Source of the DNA: Candidatus Tokpelaia sp. JSC188
GTDB taxonomy: Bacteria > Pseudomonadota > Alphaproteobacteria > Rhizobiales > Rhizobiaceae
Length of the DNA stretch: 59,636 nt
NCBI GenBank assembly: GCA_003331065.1
Contig: QENB01000011.1
Coordinates: forward strand, 1-59,636
Direction of reading: 5' to 3'
Part shown: one piece after another, positions 10,823 to 21,186 of the stretch
How the letters are laid out: each line of letters opens with the position of its first letter
How positions within the stretch are numbered: the stretch's first letter is position 1
Position numbers and translations under genes: made by a program
Notes under the pieces: generated by a model
The model's database searches: none
The model's input: the letters and a program-made list of their open reading frames with translations, nothing else
Told to the model about the DNA's origin: nothing

Positions 10823-11021
10823 GCTTTCGTTTAGAACTTTATTATAATTAAGACTAATTTTTGACAGATGAATTGATCTTTTTAAACGCTATCATTAATT
10901 TTCCCGATTTTTTTAACCTGTTTGAATGTTAAGCATTGACGAATATAATAAAGAGAAATATCTGGAGATTAGATCGATCGTTTAGGACCTATTCCCCCCC
11001 CCGCAGGTCTATAATGGGATT

Positions 11022-11115
11022 GATCTAGAGACCTTGTTATGAATTGTATTTTTCAAGCAGGGCCTTTTTAGGTACAGCAGAGTTATGTCCCCCGCCATGG
11101 CTCTGCTGTATCTTT
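11022..11115 (+). ncRNA. Candidate small RNA between folC and lptE
   Basis: A perfect -10 box TATAAT (11010-11015) precedes about 90 nt that end in a perfect 10-bp hairpin, TACAGCAGAG / CTCTGCTGTA. The hairpin has an 18-nt loop containing a CCCCCGCC stretch and is followed by a short T-rich TCTTTG. A C-rich loop of this kind could pair with Shine-Dalgarno sequences, as in C-rich-loop sRNAs of alphaproteobacteria. Against it: I see no good -35 hexamer, and the U-run is weak. It could instead be only the 3' hairpin of the folC transcript. Boundaries are approximate. Confidence 0.3.
11073..11110. terminator. 10-bp hairpin, possible terminator of folC or of a small RNA
   Basis: Perfect inverted repeat TACAGCAGAG (11073-11082) and CTCTGCTGTA (11101-11110) with an 18-nt loop. 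On the plus strand it is followed by TCTTTG, a weak U-tract. It lies 250 bp after folC and between convergent genes, a natural place for a terminator. Confidence 0.4.
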
Positions 11116-11228
11116 GTTCATAACGCAACATACAGCCTATTGCTTCGATATGGTTAACTACTGTTTGCTGTTAATGAAGCTCGCTTAAAAACGAAAACAA
11201 GCTTTCAAATTTTCGAGAATGCTAAAAT

Positions 11229-11747
11229 TTAGTGATGAAACACATCCTGCGTTAGTGATAGAAAAATTTGTTCTGCAAGCTCTTCAGCTGCACGTTTTCT
11301 TGCATTCTCTTCAGCTGTTAAGTTTGCATATTCTTGCTGTGGACGATCAAATGAGGAGGTGACAGATCGCTTGCGCATCGCCAATGATTTTCCTTCACTG
11401 TTTTTTAATATATAATTAGAAATAACTGTAACAGTACCTACTGAAGGACGGCCTATATGCTCTATTCTATCGCCAATATCAATACTGACGGAAGTTTGCA
11501 CATAAGAACGAATATTCAGAGTCAATTGATAATCAGGTGTTATCGGTTGACCTGAACCGGCTGAAAGAAGAAAGATCAACTGGTTACGAACCAGTTGTGT
11601 CATATGATCATTTGGATTATCGATAACGATAGATGATAATCTTTTATGCATATCTGGCGCTATCTGGGCTACCTTAGAAAAATAAAGTGGCTGGATAGAG
11701 CAAGCGAGCAGAGTCACCAATAGACTGATAATAATAATACAAGCCAT
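11229..11747 (-). CDS. lptE: LPS-assembly lipoprotein LptE
   Basis: Outer-membrane lipoprotein that plugs the LptD barrel and helps insert lipopolysaccharide. Starting at the ATG at 11747 gives 172 residues with a classic lipoprotein signal: MACIIIISLLVTLLAC, the lipobox LLAC followed by S, giving a lipidated Cys at residue 16. The mature part shows the LptE-like core with DYQLTLNIRSY, a beta-strand region around SVGTVTVISNYIL, and a C-terminal EENARKRAAEELAEQI helix. The longer reading from 11798 would bury the signal peptide. It follows leuS by 16 bp, the usual rhizobial leuS-lptE pair. holA, the usual third gene, is missing. Confidence 0.85.
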   Translation of the reverse strand: MACIIIISLLVTLLACSIQPLYFSKVAQIAPDMHKRLSSIVIDNPNDHMTQLVRNQLIFLLSAGSGQPITPDYQLTLNIRSYVQTSVSIDIGDRIEHIGRPSVGTVTVISNYILKNSEGKSLAMRKRSVTSSFDRPQQEYANLTAEENARKRAAEELAEQIFLSLTQDVFHH

Positions 11748-11763
11748 GCTTCTTGTGATATGG

Positions 11764-14376
11764 TTAAGTAACAATATTAACAATCCGATGCGGTACAATG
11801 ATAATCTTTTTAGGTTTTTTTCCGTTCAGTCGAGTAACAACAAAATCAAGTGATAGAACCGCTTTCCCAATTTCAGCCTGATTTGCACTACTGGTAATTA
11901 TCAGCTCCCCTCGTTTCTTTCCATTGATTTGCACAGGAATTGTGATACCATCACGATTTGTAAGCGCGGTATCGAAGGCAGGCCAAGCTGAATTAGCTAT
12001 TAGCTTTTTCCCACCAAGGATTACGTGGCACTCCTCGGCTAGGTGGGGCATCATAGGCCCGATCATAAAAATAAGAAACTCAAGCGCTTGGCGTAAAGCA
12101 GATTTTGTGCCTTCGTCAGTTTGGCTGATTGATTGCAGAGATGGTGATATAATATTTACGAATTCGTAAATTTGAGCAATGGCTCGATTAAAAGCTAATT
12201 TTTCGATATCGTCGGCAACAGCCTTGAGAGTGCAGTGCGCTGCTCTAGAAATTTCACCTGCAGCATTACTGTATACCGCTTGAGGTGCAATATCGCGTAA
12301 TTCACCCGCAGCAACATTAACTAGACGCCAAATACGCTGAACAAAACGATATGCTCCTTCAATACCAACTGCAGACCAAATGACATCACGCTCGGGCGGA
12401 GAATCTGACAGCATAAACCAGCGGATTGTATCTGCTCCGTAAGATGCTAGAATATCATCAGGATCAACAACGTTCTTTTTCGATTTAGACATTTTTTCAA
12501 TGGAGCCAATTGTAATTGGCTTACCAGATGAGAGAAGCATAGCGGTACGGCTACCGTTCTTTTCCACAATACGAATTTTAGATGGCGATACCCAGTTCTG
12601 ACCATCTCGATAAGTTTCGTGCATAACCATACCTTGGGTAAAAAGGCCCTTGAACGGTTCTTCGATATGGATATGAGTAATTTTTTTCATCACTCGAGTA
12701 AAAAAACGCGAATAAAGCAAATGAAGAATCGCATGCTCAATGCCGCCGATGTACTGATCGATCGGTAACCAATGGCTAACTGCCTCAATATCTGTTGGTT
12801 CTTTTGCCCACGGTGCGGTAAAACGAGCGTAATACCAAGATGAATCAACAAATGTATCCATAGTATCTGTTTCACGTCGTGCAAACCTGCTGCACTTAGG
12901 ACACTTTACCTTTTTCCATTTTTCATGACGCTCAAGTGGATTGCCTGGTTGATCAAAATTGACGTTTTCAGGTAACAGAACTGGAAGATCAATTTTAGGT
13001 ACAAGCACAATGCCGCAATCATCACAATAAATTACCGGGATTGGGCACCCCCAATAGCGTTGACGCGAAATTCCCCAATCGCGCAAGCGGAACTGAATAT
13101 GCTTCTCAGCCTGAGGTCTACCGTCCAACATGTTTTTTTTAAGGCGATTTTCTACCTCTTTAAAAGCATCCTGCGGTGTCATCCCATCAAGAAAACGCGA
13201 ATGGATTAGAGTACCATCTTTTGTATGTGCTACTTTAGTAATAGAAAAAATCGTATAATCTTCATTATTTTTCAGCGAAATGACAGGCCGTATGGGCAAA
13301 CTATAAGCATTGGCAAAATCAAGATCACGTTGATCATGCGCAGGACAACCGAAAACAGCACCAGTACCATAACTCATCACAACAAAATTAGCGACGTAAA
13401 CTGGCACTTTCCAATTACTATCAAAAGGATGCAATACATTCAGCTCGGTTTTAAAACCTTTTTTCTCAGCTGTTTCAAGGGTTGCTATAGAAGTATCTGA
13501 TTGGTAACATTCCTTGATAAAAATCTGAAGATCTTTATCTGCTCTTGCTAGTTCCTTAGTTAGTGGATGATCAACTGCAAGCGCGATGAAAGAGACACCA
13601 AAAATTGTATCGGGTCTTGTTGTATAAACCTCAATATAAGCACAGCTTTCAGAATTTTTGTTAGCCAATTGCCAACGTATGATCAAGCCTTCAGATTTTC
13701 CAATCCAGTTATGCTGCATGGTACGCACTTTAGCTGGCCATTTTTCGAGAAAATTTAGACCTTTAAGCAATTCCTCACTATAATCGCTAATCCTTAAAAA
13801 CCACTGAGTTAGCTCCCTTTGCTCAACCTGAGCACCAGAACGCCATCCGCGACCGTCTACCACTTGTTCATTGGCAAGCACGGTATGATCTATAGGATCC
13901 CAATTTACCTTTGAAGTCTTTCGTATGATAAGTCCTTCTTCATACATATCAAGAAATAGCATCTGCTGACGATGATAATAGTCAACATCACAGGTTGCGA
14001 ATTCACGAGACCAATCGATTGAAAGTCCTATGGATTTAAGTTGCTCGCGCATGATGGCAATGTTTCTATATGTCCATTCGCGGGGGTGAACCTTGTTTTG
14101 CATAGCAGCATTTTCCGCGGGCATACCAAATGCATCCCATCCCATGGGGTGAAGCACATTATATCCCTTCGCGCGTTTGAAGCGAGCAATTACATCTCCC
14201 ATCGCATAATTGCGTACATGCCCCATATGGATTCGCCCAGAAGGATACGGGAACATTTCAAGAACATAATATTTCTTCCGCGGATCATTATTGTTGGTTT
14301 TGAATATCGCATTTTCTTCCCAAATAGCCTGCCATTTTTTTTCTGTAATACTTGGATTATAATATTTGGTTGTCAT
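11764..14376 (-). CDS. leuS: Leucyl-tRNA synthetase
   Basis: Class I synthetase charging tRNA-Leu. From the ATG at 14376 it has 870 residues, the normal length for alphaproteobacteria. Visible parts are the HIGH-type motif [14 protein letters not shown] near residue 50, the CP1 editing domain with the TTRPDTIFG threonine-rich site, the [14 protein letters not shown] segment, the zinc-like CPKCSRF insert, EKMSKSKKN as the KMSKS loop, and the anticodon-binding and C-terminal domains. An upstream extension to 14445 has no family match. It is divergent from yggS and followed by lptE. Confidence 0.97.
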   Translation of the reverse strand: MTTKYYNPSITEKKWQAIWEENAIFKTNNNDPRKKYYVLEMFPYPSGRIHMGHVRNYAMGDVIARFKRAKGYNVLHPMGWDAFGMPAENAAMQNKVHPREWTYRNIAIMREQLKSIGLSIDWSREFATCDVDYYHRQQMLFLDMYEEGLIIRKTSKVNWDPIDHTVLANEQVVDGRGWRSGAQVEQRELTQWFLRISDYSEELLKGLNFLEKWPAKVRTMQHNWIGKSEGLIIRWQLANKNSESCAYIEVYTTRPDTIFGVSFIALAVDHPLTKELARADKDLQIFIKECYQSDTSIATLETAEKKGFKTELNVLHPFDSNWKVPVYVANFVVMSYGTGAVFGCPAHDQRDLDFANAYSLPIRPVISLKNNEDYTIFSITKVAHTKDGTLIHSRFLDGMTPQDAFKEVENRLKKNMLDGRPQAEKHIQFRLRDWGISRQRYWGCPIPVIYCDDCGIVLVPKIDLPVLLPENVNFDQPGNPLERHEKWKKVKCPKCSRFARRETDTMDTFVDSSWYYARFTAPWAKEPTDIEAVSHWLPIDQYIGGIEHAILHLLYSRFFTRVMKKITHIHIEEPFKGLFTQGMVMHETYRDGQNWVSPSKIRIVEKNGSRTAMLLSSGKPITIGSIEKMSKSKKNVVDPDDILASYGADTIRWFMLSDSPPERDVIWSAVGIEGAYRFVQRIWRLVNVAAGELRDIAPQAVYSNAAGEISRAAHCTLKAVADDIEKLAFNRAIAQIYEFVNIISPSLQSISQTDEGTKSALRQALEFLIFMIGPMMPHLAEECHVILGGKKLIANSAWPAFDTALTNRDGITIPVQINGKKRGELIITSSANQAEIGKAVLSLDFVVTRLNGKKPKKIIIVPHRIVNIVT

Positions 14377-14501
14377 CCTTGTTATTCTCTTGCAAAAGAA
14401 TGGATATTTATAGAAGCTTTCACCATCAAATAGTGTATGCGTCAATGGAAATGTTAAAAAGGTTTAAAGCAATATTAGACAATTTAAAGGGATAAAAATG
14501 C

Positions 14502-15194
14502 ATGATAGGTCCACAAATAAGTACACACGACAGTGTAAATGCTTTACAGGATGTCTCTATAAAAATCGAAAAAAAGATTGCCGAATTAGGCAAGTCTTTA
14601 GATATCACTCTTGTTGCAGTTTCTAAAGCTTTTAATGCGCAGAAAATCATGCCTATTTTAGAGGTAGGGCATCGTGTTTTTGGGGAAAATAGGGTACAAG
14701 AAGCAAAAGCTAAATGGCCAATGTTACGGCAGACTTTTTCGGATATTGAACTGCATCTTATTGGCCCTCTTCAATCCAACAAAGCAGCAGAAGCAGTACA
14801 GCTGTTTGATGTAATTGAAACAGTTGACCGAGAAAAAATTGCCATGGTTCTAGCACAAGAAATGAAAAAATACGACAAGCATTTAAGACTCTATGTTCAG
14901 GTTAATACGGGCTCTGAGTTGCAGAAAGCAGGTATCCCGCCTCAGGATACTATCGCTTTTGTCAAGCGATGCCAGACTTTTCATCATTTGAATATTGAAG
15001 GTCTGATGTGTATTCCTCCTACTGACGAAAATCCAGGGCTTCATTTTGCGCTTTTGGAAAAGCTTGGACGAGAAGCAGGATTATCAAAATTTTCAATGGG
15101 AATGTCTAAAGATTTTGAAACAGCAATTGCTTTTGGCTCAACTAATATACGTATCGGATCTGCTATTTTTGGTTGTAGATCGGCAATGACATAG
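14502..15194 (+). CDS. YggS family pyridoxal phosphate homeostasis protein
   Basis: Single-domain PLP-binding protein of 230 residues that buffers free PLP and influences amino-acid and B6 balance. The PLP lysine lies in TLVAVSKAF. Other family signatures are GHRVFGENRVQEA, LHLIGPLQSNK, YVQVNTGSELQKAG, GLMCIPP, and the phosphate-binding SMGMSKDFE..IRIGSAIFG at the C-terminus. The start follows AAAGGGATA. A second ATG 4 bp upstream is out of frame. It is divergent from leuS across about 125 bp, a pair also adjacent in other rhizobia as I remember. Confidence 0.93.
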   Translation: MIGPQISTHDSVNALQDVSIKIEKKIAELGKSLDITLVAVSKAFNAQKIMPILEVGHRVFGENRVQEAKAKWPMLRQTFSDIELHLIGPLQSNKAAEAVQLFDVIETVDREKIAMVLAQEMKKYDKHLRLYVQVNTGSELQKAGIPPQDTIAFVKRCQTFHHLNIEGLMCIPPTDENPGLHFALLEKLGREAGLSKFSMGMSKDFETAIAFGSTNIRIGSAIFGCRSAMT

Positions 15195-15631
15195 ATTGGT
15201 ATATCTAGTTCCTAGTGGCTTTGCCGAATCGGTTTTCTGATTGCAAAGATTGGCAGATGGTGTTTGCATTTGTATTGCAATTATAGAATAAAGTACAACA
15301 ATGCTCCCATGTTTTGAGGGATAGAATGTCTACTTGGAATATTGTTCCCTTATTGACAGAAATCAAGAAATGGAGAGCTGTTGTATTTCGTAAAGGATGG
15401 GGGTTGTTTTCTTTAGGATATACTAATGCGAACTCGATAATTATGAAAGACTTCTTCTCGCAGTTTTCTTGTTGTAAAGCCGCACTTCGAAAGTATAAGC
15501 TTCTAAACTGCGGATCGTTCATGTGAATAAAGGGTTGGCAAAAAACTGAATGCATAGAATACTAACTACTAATCCACAGTTACATTCCATGGTAGAAATA
15601 ACCAAACGACCAGTTTTAAAAAATTCCCTTC
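15195..15631. other. Convergent spacer between yggS-like gene and rpmB, with one doubtful small ORF
   Basis: The only candidate is a 66-codon plus-strand ORF, ATG at 15326 to 15526, with a GAGGG motif 6-10 nt upstream. Its product is basic and Cys-containing with no family I recognise. Codon use is not distinctive. No terminator with a clean U-run is visible between the convergent genes. The rest is AT-rich and featureless. Confidence 0.4.
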
Positions 15632-15925
15632 TTAAAGCGACTGTTTTGTTTGTTTCTGAAAAATTCGGCGTTTGAGAAGTCGTGCACGCTGCGAAAGTTC
15701 TTTGTCAGTAGCTTTCGAAAGAAAAGCATCGAGACCACCACGATGTTCAACCGAACGTAGAGCATGTGCTGAAATGCACAGCCGATAACTCTTATTTAAA
15801 ACTTCAGAGATCAGCGTAATATTACAGAGATTAGGTAAAAACCGACGGCGTGTCTTGTTGTTAGCATGACTTACACTATTGCCATACTGGACCGATTTTC
15901 CGGTTAGTTCGCAAGAACGGGACAT
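15632..15925 (-). CDS. rpmB: 50S ribosomal protein L28
   Basis: Large-subunit ribosomal protein of 97 residues, the alphaproteobacterial length. It begins [16 protein letters not shown] and continues with the RNA-binding segment [15 protein letters not shown], then the [21 protein letters not shown]-like region in which Ser and Ala replace some positions. The start at 15925 is fixed by a near-perfect GAGGTGA ribosome site 6 nt upstream. A longer frame upstream to 16018 is spurious. It is transcribed alone, convergent with the yggS-like gene and divergent from SURF1. Confidence 0.97.
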   Translation of the reverse strand: MSRSCELTGKSVQYGNSVSHANNKTRRRFLPNLCNITLISEVLNKSYRLCISAHALRSVEHRGGLDAFLSKATDKELSQRARLLKRRIFQKQTKQSL

Positions 15926-16152
15926 GGAAATCACCTCACAAAAATAATTACCTAACGACGACAGAACGACTACCTGCATTGTAATACCGTCTAGACGGGC
16001 AGTACAAACAGTTCTCAAGCTTATATCAACTAAAGGTTACTACGCTAAAGGTCAAGGATTTTCCCTATAATTTAGCTTATTTTGATTGCTTCACCTGGAT
16101 AAAATTTAAAGAAACTTTACCTTTGACAAAAGGATATGATATAAAAGGCGTT

Positions 16153-16902
16153 ATGACAAATTCTTCTAGAATATTTGAAGTTTTGCGGATTAGTTCTGTT
16201 TCCTTTGCCATCATCATAATGATTTTTGTTTTGCTATTCTCTTTATTTACCGGCCTTGGTATCTGGCAGGTACGGCGCCTTATTTGGAAAAATGATCTAA
16301 TTGCTCAGGTCAATAAACAAACACACTTGCCTACTGAATATGTTCCAGCCAAAGTAAGATGGCCCAATGTAACCGCTGCATGTTGTGATTATATGCCTGT
16401 TCGTGCAACTGGCCATTATCTTAATAATAAGGAAGTGCTTGTCACAACTGTGACTTCTGAGGGGACAGGATACTGGTTGCTTACACCATTTGAGATGCCA
16501 GATGATTCCATAATCTTTATCAATCGTGGTTTTGTCCCAATGGATAGAAAAGAACAGGAGACACGAATAGCTGGACTTATCAACGGTGAAACCACGGTTA
16601 ATGGTATTTTGCGCATGGGTGAAAAAAATAGCTTCTATCCACGCCGTAATAACCCGAACGCAGATCGTTGGTATACACGAGAACTACCGGCTATGGCAAA
16701 AGCACGTAGACTTTCTGAAGTTGCTCCTTACTTTATTGATGCTGATAAAACGCCTAATGTAGGAGGTATTCCGATTGGAGGTTTGACAATTATTAATTTT
16801 TCAAACAACCATTTTATTTATGCTTTAACGTGGTTTTTTCTTGCAATTGGGGTTTTCTTGGCAGGAGCCTTTGTTTTTTATCAGCGAATGAAAGAAATAT
16901 AG
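16153..16902 (+). CDS. SURF1 family cytochrome oxidase assembly protein
   Basis: Inner-membrane protein that helps insert heme a into subunit I of aa3-type oxidase. The 249-residue protein has two membrane segments, about residues 14-38 and 220-242, flanking a periplasmic domain. Signatures seen are GLGIWQVRRLIWK at the first helix, the RATGHYLNNKEVLV strand, GTGYWLLTPFEM, INRGFVP and the IPIGGLTIINFSNNHFIYALTWF segment at the second helix. The ATG at 16153 is preceded by AAAGG; an upstream TTG at 16123 is less likely. In most rhizobia it ends the coxBAC-ctaBG operon; here it stands alone. Confidence 0.92.
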   Translation: MTNSSRIFEVLRISSVSFAIIIMIFVLLFSLFTGLGIWQVRRLIWKNDLIAQVNKQTHLPTEYVPAKVRWPNVTAACCDYMPVRATGHYLNNKEVLVTTVTSEGTGYWLLTPFEMPDDSIIFINRGFVPMDRKEQETRIAGLINGETTVNGILRMGEKNSFYPRRNNPNADRWYTRELPAMAKARRLSEVAPYFIDADKTPNVGGIPIGGLTIINFSNNHFIYALTWFFLAIGVFLAGAFVFYQRMKEI

Positions 16903-17097
16903 GTTATGCATAGCTCCTATGTATTGCGTTTTACTTTGTCGATTATTATAGCTATCTCTGACTATATTTACTATTCCCTTTTTTAGGTAATGATAATATA
17001 ATAGCACTTCTAATTACAATGGCTTGTATCGGTTAGTACGTGTAAGCCTGAGGTCTGCCTGGTTATAGTAATAAACTTCGTTTATTATCCTATTTAT

Positions 17098-17138
17098 CGG
17101 CATTAGCGGTCGTTTAATTGCCGTTCTTTATTTTTTTT
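17098..17138 (+). terminator. Likely Rho-independent terminator downstream of SURF1
   Basis: CGGCATTA pairs with TAATTGCCG, with one bulged T and a 9-nt loop, and is followed by TTCTTTATTTTTTTT. The T-rich tail on the plus strand fits termination of SURF1 transcripts about 200 bp after its stop. The opposite strand, where ubiB ends about 60 bp away, lacks a comparable U-run. Confidence 0.5.
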
Positions 17139-17196
17139 GCTTTACGCAATCCGATTGAAGAGTAAGCAGTGAACGGAGTCGATTATTGTATCGTGA

Positions 17197-18828
17197 TTAC
17201 CGCTGGCCATGAAATGTTTGACCCAAACCAATATAGGATATAAGATCAGGGTAAAGCCTAAAAATGATTGCGATGCAACAAAAAGCAATGATCCAGAGCG
17301 CGTAATGGTCAGAGCGCTTCTGTTGGGCCTGCATGTTAGCTAGCCGTTTGATGGTATCGTCATCGAAATGCAATCCATTGATTGAGATATTCTGTAAACC
17401 TTCTGTAATTTCATCGAAACGAACTATCAATTCTGGTGTTCTACGAACTAGATCAGAAAATACTTTTATTCCTTCATTTATATCTTTTGCAAAACCACTT
17501 GGTCCTTGATTTTTTATAATCCATTCACCGATAACCGGTTCTGCCGCCTTCCACATATTAAATTTTGGATCAAGAGAGCGAGCTACTCCTTCTACTACCA
17601 TCATAGTCTTTTGTAAAAGAAGGAGCTCAGGTCTTATTTGCATGTCAAAAAGTTCGGTTATCTCAAAAAGCAAAGCAAGAAGGCGTGACATAGAAATGGA
17701 TTCAACAGACTGACCATGAATAGGTTCACCGATAGCACGATTTGCTTGAGCAAAGCTGGCGATATCATGATAACGAGGTACGTAGCCGGCTTCGAAATGA
17801 ATTTCCGAGATACGACGGTAATCACGCTGAATAAAACCATACAAAATTTCTGCAAAAAAGCGCTTTTCCTTTTTACCAAGTCGTCCCATGATACCAAAAT
17901 CAACAGCAACAACAGACCCACCCCTGTCAACAAAAAGATTGCCTGGATGCATATCTGCATGAAAAAAACCATCATGTAGGGTATGGCGTAGAAAAGATTG
18001 CATTAATGTTGTGGCAATCTTATTCAAATTATAGCCTGCAATTGTTAGTGCATTTTTGTCCAAAATCTTGATGCCATCAACCCATTCCATAGTTAGGACA
18101 TTACGGCCTGTATATTCCCAATCTATTTTTGGTACGCGAAAGCCCGGATCACCGGCAGTATTATCAGCCATTTCTGAAAGAGCCGCAGCTTCGAGACGCA
18201 TATCCATTTCTAAACGGGTGATTTGTTGGAGATTTTCAAGAACATTTACAGGTTGCAAACGTCGCACAGAAGGTACACGTTGTTCTGCTACATTCGCAAT
18301 GAGAAGAAGACTTTTAAAATCACGAGCAAAAGCCTGTTTCAAACCTGGACGGATTACCTTCACAGCAACCTTACGCATCGAACCATCATCTTTCCGAATC
18401 CATGCTGGGTGGACCTGCGCTATGGATGCAGCAGCAATAGGCTCGCCGAATTTAACAAAAAGATCATTTATCCTGTGATTAAGCGAACTTTCAATTTGGG
18501 TAATGGCTGCGTATGTTGGGAATGTTTTTATCCGATCCTGCAACATGGAAAGATCGCTTGCAACATCTCGTCCGACAATATCAGGACGAGTTGCAAGGAA
18601 TTGCCCGAGCTTAACATAGAATGGGCCAAGCTTGTTCATCGCCTGCGATATACGTTCAGAACGATTGGCTTTTCTGCTTTTGCGTCGAGCAACAAGGCCA
18701 GCTATCCAATACCCTAGGGAAGGCAATCCTGTCAGTTCTTCAGCAGGAAGCGCACTGATAACCCCCTCGCGCGCCAGAACCCAGCTCGCTCGTATAAATC
18801 GTACTGATGATGCAATTTTAATTATCAT
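17197..18828 (-). CDS. ubiB: UbiB family atypical kinase for ubiquinone synthesis
   Basis: ADCK/UbiB family ATPase needed for ubiquinone biosynthesis, probably assisting the membrane Ubi enzymes. From the ATG at 18828 it has 543 residues. Family marks are the KxGQ signature [16 protein letters not shown], the Ala-rich loop [11 protein letters not shown] replacing a kinase glycine loop, VAVKVIRPG with the catalytic Lys, [13 protein letters not shown] as the catalytic loop, and [10 protein letters not shown] as the metal-binding DFG. A single membrane helix lies at the C-terminus. It overlaps ubiE by 4 bp (ATGA), so the genes are translationally coupled. A TTG 9 bp upstream is a less likely start. 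coaBC, often next in rhizobia, is absent. Confidence 0.95.
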   Translation of the reverse strand: MIIKIASSVRFIRASWVLAREGVISALPAEELTGLPSLGYWIAGLVARRKSRKANRSERISQAMNKLGPFYVKLGQFLATRPDIVGRDVASDLSMLQDRIKTFPTYAAITQIESSLNHRINDLFVKFGEPIAAASIAQVHPAWIRKDDGSMRKVAVKVIRPGLKQAFARDFKSLLLIANVAEQRVPSVRRLQPVNVLENLQQITRLEMDMRLEAAALSEMADNTAGDPGFRVPKIDWEYTGRNVLTMEWVDGIKILDKNALTIAGYNLNKIATTLMQSFLRHTLHDGFFHADMHPGNLFVDRGGSVVAVDFGIMGRLGKKEKRFFAEILYGFIQRDYRRISEIHFEAGYVPRYHDIASFAQANRAIGEPIHGQSVESISMSRLLALLFEITELFDMQIRPELLLLQKTMMVVEGVARSLDPKFNMWKAAEPVIGEWIIKNQGPSGFAKDINEGIKVFSDLVRRTPELIVRFDEITEGLQNISINGLHFDDDTIKRLANMQAQQKRSDHYALWIIAFCCIAIIFRLYPDLISYIGLGQTFHGQR

Positions 18829-19622
18829 ATTTTCCAACCCGAATGAATGGCAGCAATGCCACCTATCAGATTGCGATAGTTCACTCGTGAAAAACCGATC
18901 TTCCTAATCATTGCAGCAAAATCTTTTTGCTGAGGAAACTTACGGATCGATTCCACTAAATAGCGATAAGAACTCGCATCGCCCGCTATTATTTGCCCAA
19001 TTCGCGGGATAGCGTGAAAAGACCAAAGATCATAAAGCTTGTCAAAGAAGGGTATTTTTACTTCTGAAAATTCAAGACATATAAAGTGACCTCCTGGCTT
19101 TAGAACACGCAGAGCTTCTTCAAGCACCTTATTTATATTTGGAATATTGCGGATACCAAAAGCAATAGTGAAAGCATCGAAATGATTATTAGCAAAAGGT
19201 AAAAATTCCGCATTAGCTTCAATAAAATCCATACAATGTGTAAGATTTTTTTTAACAGCACGTCCATGGCCAATCTTTAGCATGGAAGTATTGATATCTA
19301 GAACTGTGACATGAGCACGACGGCATGAAGTCTCAAGAATACGAAATGCAATATCACCGGTGCCGCCTGCAACATCTAATACCTTCCATGCATTGCCTTG
19401 AGGTGGTGATAACCACGCCACCATAGCATCTTTCCATAAATGATGTAAGCCAGCAGACATGACATCGTTCATAATATCGTATCTTTTGGCAACAGAATGA
19501 AAAACGTCATTGATAAGACTTTGCTTTTGAAGCGCATCGATCTGTTTAAACCCGAAGGATTTTCTCAAATCATTAACATCTTTGATACGAGAACGATTTT
19601 TATTCGAAATTTCGATGGACAT
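18825..19622 (-). CDS. ubiE: Ubiquinone/menaquinone biosynthesis C-methyltransferase
   Basis: SAM-dependent C-methyltransferase acting on the demethoxy quinone intermediate in ubiquinone synthesis. The 265-residue protein shows [14 protein letters not shown] and [10 protein letters not shown] near the N-terminus. The SAM-binding motif [13 protein letters not shown] follows, then the [20 protein letters not shown] region, which is diagnostic for UbiE, and [16 protein letters not shown]. An AGGA motif lies about 11 nt ahead of the ATG. It is first in the ubiE-ubiB operon. Upstream is a 504-bp very AT-rich spacer. Confidence 0.96.
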   Translation of the reverse strand: MSIEISNKNRSRIKDVNDLRKSFGFKQIDALQKQSLINDVFHSVAKRYDIMNDVMSAGLHHLWKDAMVAWLSPPQGNAWKVLDVAGGTGDIAFRILETSCRRAHVTVLDINTSMLKIGHGRAVKKNLTHCMDFIEANAEFLPFANNHFDAFTIAFGIRNIPNINKVLEEALRVLKPGGHFICLEFSEVKIPFFDKLYDLWSFHAIPRIGQIIAGDASSYRYLVESIRKFPQQKDFAAMIRKIGFSRVNYRNLIGGIAAIHSGWKI

Positions 19623-20126
19623 ATGTGCTATTTCCTTTCAACATCTAAATAAAGCTAATTGGAATCGGAAATATTACCAAATTTTCGAACTCAATACCTA
19701 GATCCAAGCACAAGCCATCCTCAGGTTGAATCTAAAAATACACAAAATGCCATTCTACTACACTTCTTAGCATATGTTTGTTTATCATTATAGGCGGAAA
19801 AGAACTAATATCCTAGCTTATCAATCAACCTGGTCATATCTTATACTATGCTGCAAAGTGCGGTTTATTAATTATCTATTTATTCAATACAAAATTACTC
19901 ACATGCATACATCATAGATAATTGATCAGTTATAAAACAAATAAGATCTAAGACTAGATACTGTTTTTCTTAAATCAATAGTTATCTAAAGTAAAATTCT
20001 TATTATCTTTATATTAATACTTAAGACAAAAGTTAAACTAAGGTTTTTCTATATAAAATTTATTTATTCAATAAACGTATATATTAAATTGTTTCAAAAA
20101 TCTTGAGTGATTTTAGTATTGTTGTT
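19623..20126. other. Very AT-rich spacer between argB and ubiE
   Basis: No open frame of note and no clear hairpin. This is one of the most AT-rich stretches in the window, especially 19850-20110, with many TTATT and ATATA words. It must hold the ubiE-ubiB promoter near 19640-19720, but I cannot pick hexamers with confidence. Any argB terminator would also fall here. Confidence 0.55.
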
Positions 20127-21029
20127 TTAAGGGATAATAAGGGTTCCAGCCCCTTTGTCTGTAAAAAGTTCAAGCAGAATGGAATGGGCAATTTTGCCAT
20201 TGAGGATGACGACACCTTCAACACCATGCCTAATTGCTTTAATGCAGGTTTCAACCTTGGGAATCATGCCACCTGAAATTGTGCCATCGTGGATTAACTC
20301 GCGAGCTTCACTAACAGTCAATTCTTTTAAAAATTCTCCGTCTTTGTTAATTACTCCTGCAACATCCGTCAGGAATAAAAGACGCTTTGCTGTTAGTGCG
20401 CTGGCAATTGCCCCAGCAAATGTATCAGCATTAATATTATATGTGTGTCCATCATGTCCAGGAGCAACCGGCGCAATAACCGGAATCATCTCTGAATGAG
20501 CAAAAAGATCAAGCAACCTGCGGTCAACTTCAATCGGCTCTCCAACGAAACCAAGATCAAGTACCCGTTCTATATTAGAATCTGGATCAATAACAGTTTT
20601 TTGCGCCTTTTCAGCAAAAACCATATTGCCATCCTTGCCGCATAGGCCGATTGCCCATTTACCTTCAGCATTGATCATGGCAACAATTTTTTTGTTGATA
20701 GAGCCAGCAAGAACCATTTCAACAATTTCAACTGTCTTTGCGTCTGTAACGCGCAACCCTCCTTCAAAGTGTGATTCTAGGCCTACATTCTGAAGCATGG
20801 TTGCAATTTGTGGTCCGCCACCATGCACGATAACCGGATTAATGCCTGACTGTTTTAGCAACGCGATATCACGAGCAAAGGCACGACTCAAATCAGAATC
20901 ACCCATGGCATGACCGCCATATTTGATGACAATAGTCTTATTTTCATAACATTGCATGTAGGGAAGCGCAGCTGACAGCAACTGAGCTTGTTGTGCATGA
21001 ATATTCATCTGTTCGCTGGTATCTGCCAT
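20127..21029 (-). CDS. argB: Acetylglutamate kinase
   Basis: Second step of arginine synthesis, phosphorylating N-acetylglutamate. The 300-residue length is standard. Motifs are [13 protein letters not shown] near residue 30 (ATP phosphate lysine and glycines), [52 protein letters not shown] and the [13 protein letters not shown] loop. [13 protein letters not shown] is also present. The start is fixed by a strong AAGGAGG ribosome site 8 nt upstream. It stands alone here; the neighbouring rhizobial genes I would expect upstream (yidC, engB) are not present. Confidence 0.96.
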   Translation of the reverse strand: MADTSEQMNIHAQQAQLLSAALPYMQCYENKTIVIKYGGHAMGDSDLSRAFARDIALLKQSGINPVIVHGGGPQIATMLQNVGLESHFEGGLRVTDAKTVEIVEMVLAGSINKKIVAMINAEGKWAIGLCGKDGNMVFAEKAQKTVIDPDSNIERVLDLGFVGEPIEVDRRLLDLFAHSEMIPVIAPVAPGHDGHTYNINADTFAGAIASALTAKRLLFLTDVAGVINKDGEFLKELTVSEARELIHDGTISGGMIPKVETCIKAIRHGVEGVVILNGKIAHSILLELFTDKGAGTLIIP

Positions 21030-21186
21030 AAATGACCCTCCTTAACGCCTTTTTTATATGAATCGAGGACCAAAAAATGAAAATAGTTTTGCGTTGTATA
21101 TATCCAAAAAATACATCTCCTTTACTAGAAAATATAACATCTGGTCAGAAAAAATATTTGCAGAATACAGATAAACTTGCGCATTC

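Larger units (their letters stand above)
10823..11228. other. Spacer between folC and lptE with candidate RNA element
   Basis: Convergent spacer without a protein gene. It contains a run of nine C residues (10994-11002), a perfect TATAAT at 11010-11015, a 6-bp stem AGGTCT / AGACCT (11005-11010 and 11029-11034), and a 10-bp hairpin at 11073-11110. The central part is called separately as a candidate small RNA. The remaining sequence near 11110-11228 shows nothing I can name. In relatives, trxA would follow folC and holA would follow lptE; neither is readable. Confidence 0.55.

Noticed and set aside
14041-14433. 130-codon plus-strand frame opposite the start of leuS
   Set aside because: Antisense to the HIGH-motif region of LeuRS, with no independent motif or ribosome site.
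16123-16150. TTGACA followed by ATATGATATAA as a promoter for SURF1
   Set aside because: The AT-rich element is only about 5 bp from TTGACA, far too close for a -10; no proper hexamer sits 16-18 bp away.
17658-18717. Overlapping open frames of 87-164 codons on the plus strand opposite ubiB
   Set aside because: They lie fully inside ubiB, carry no family motif, and the minus-strand UbiB reading has all its catalytic motifs.
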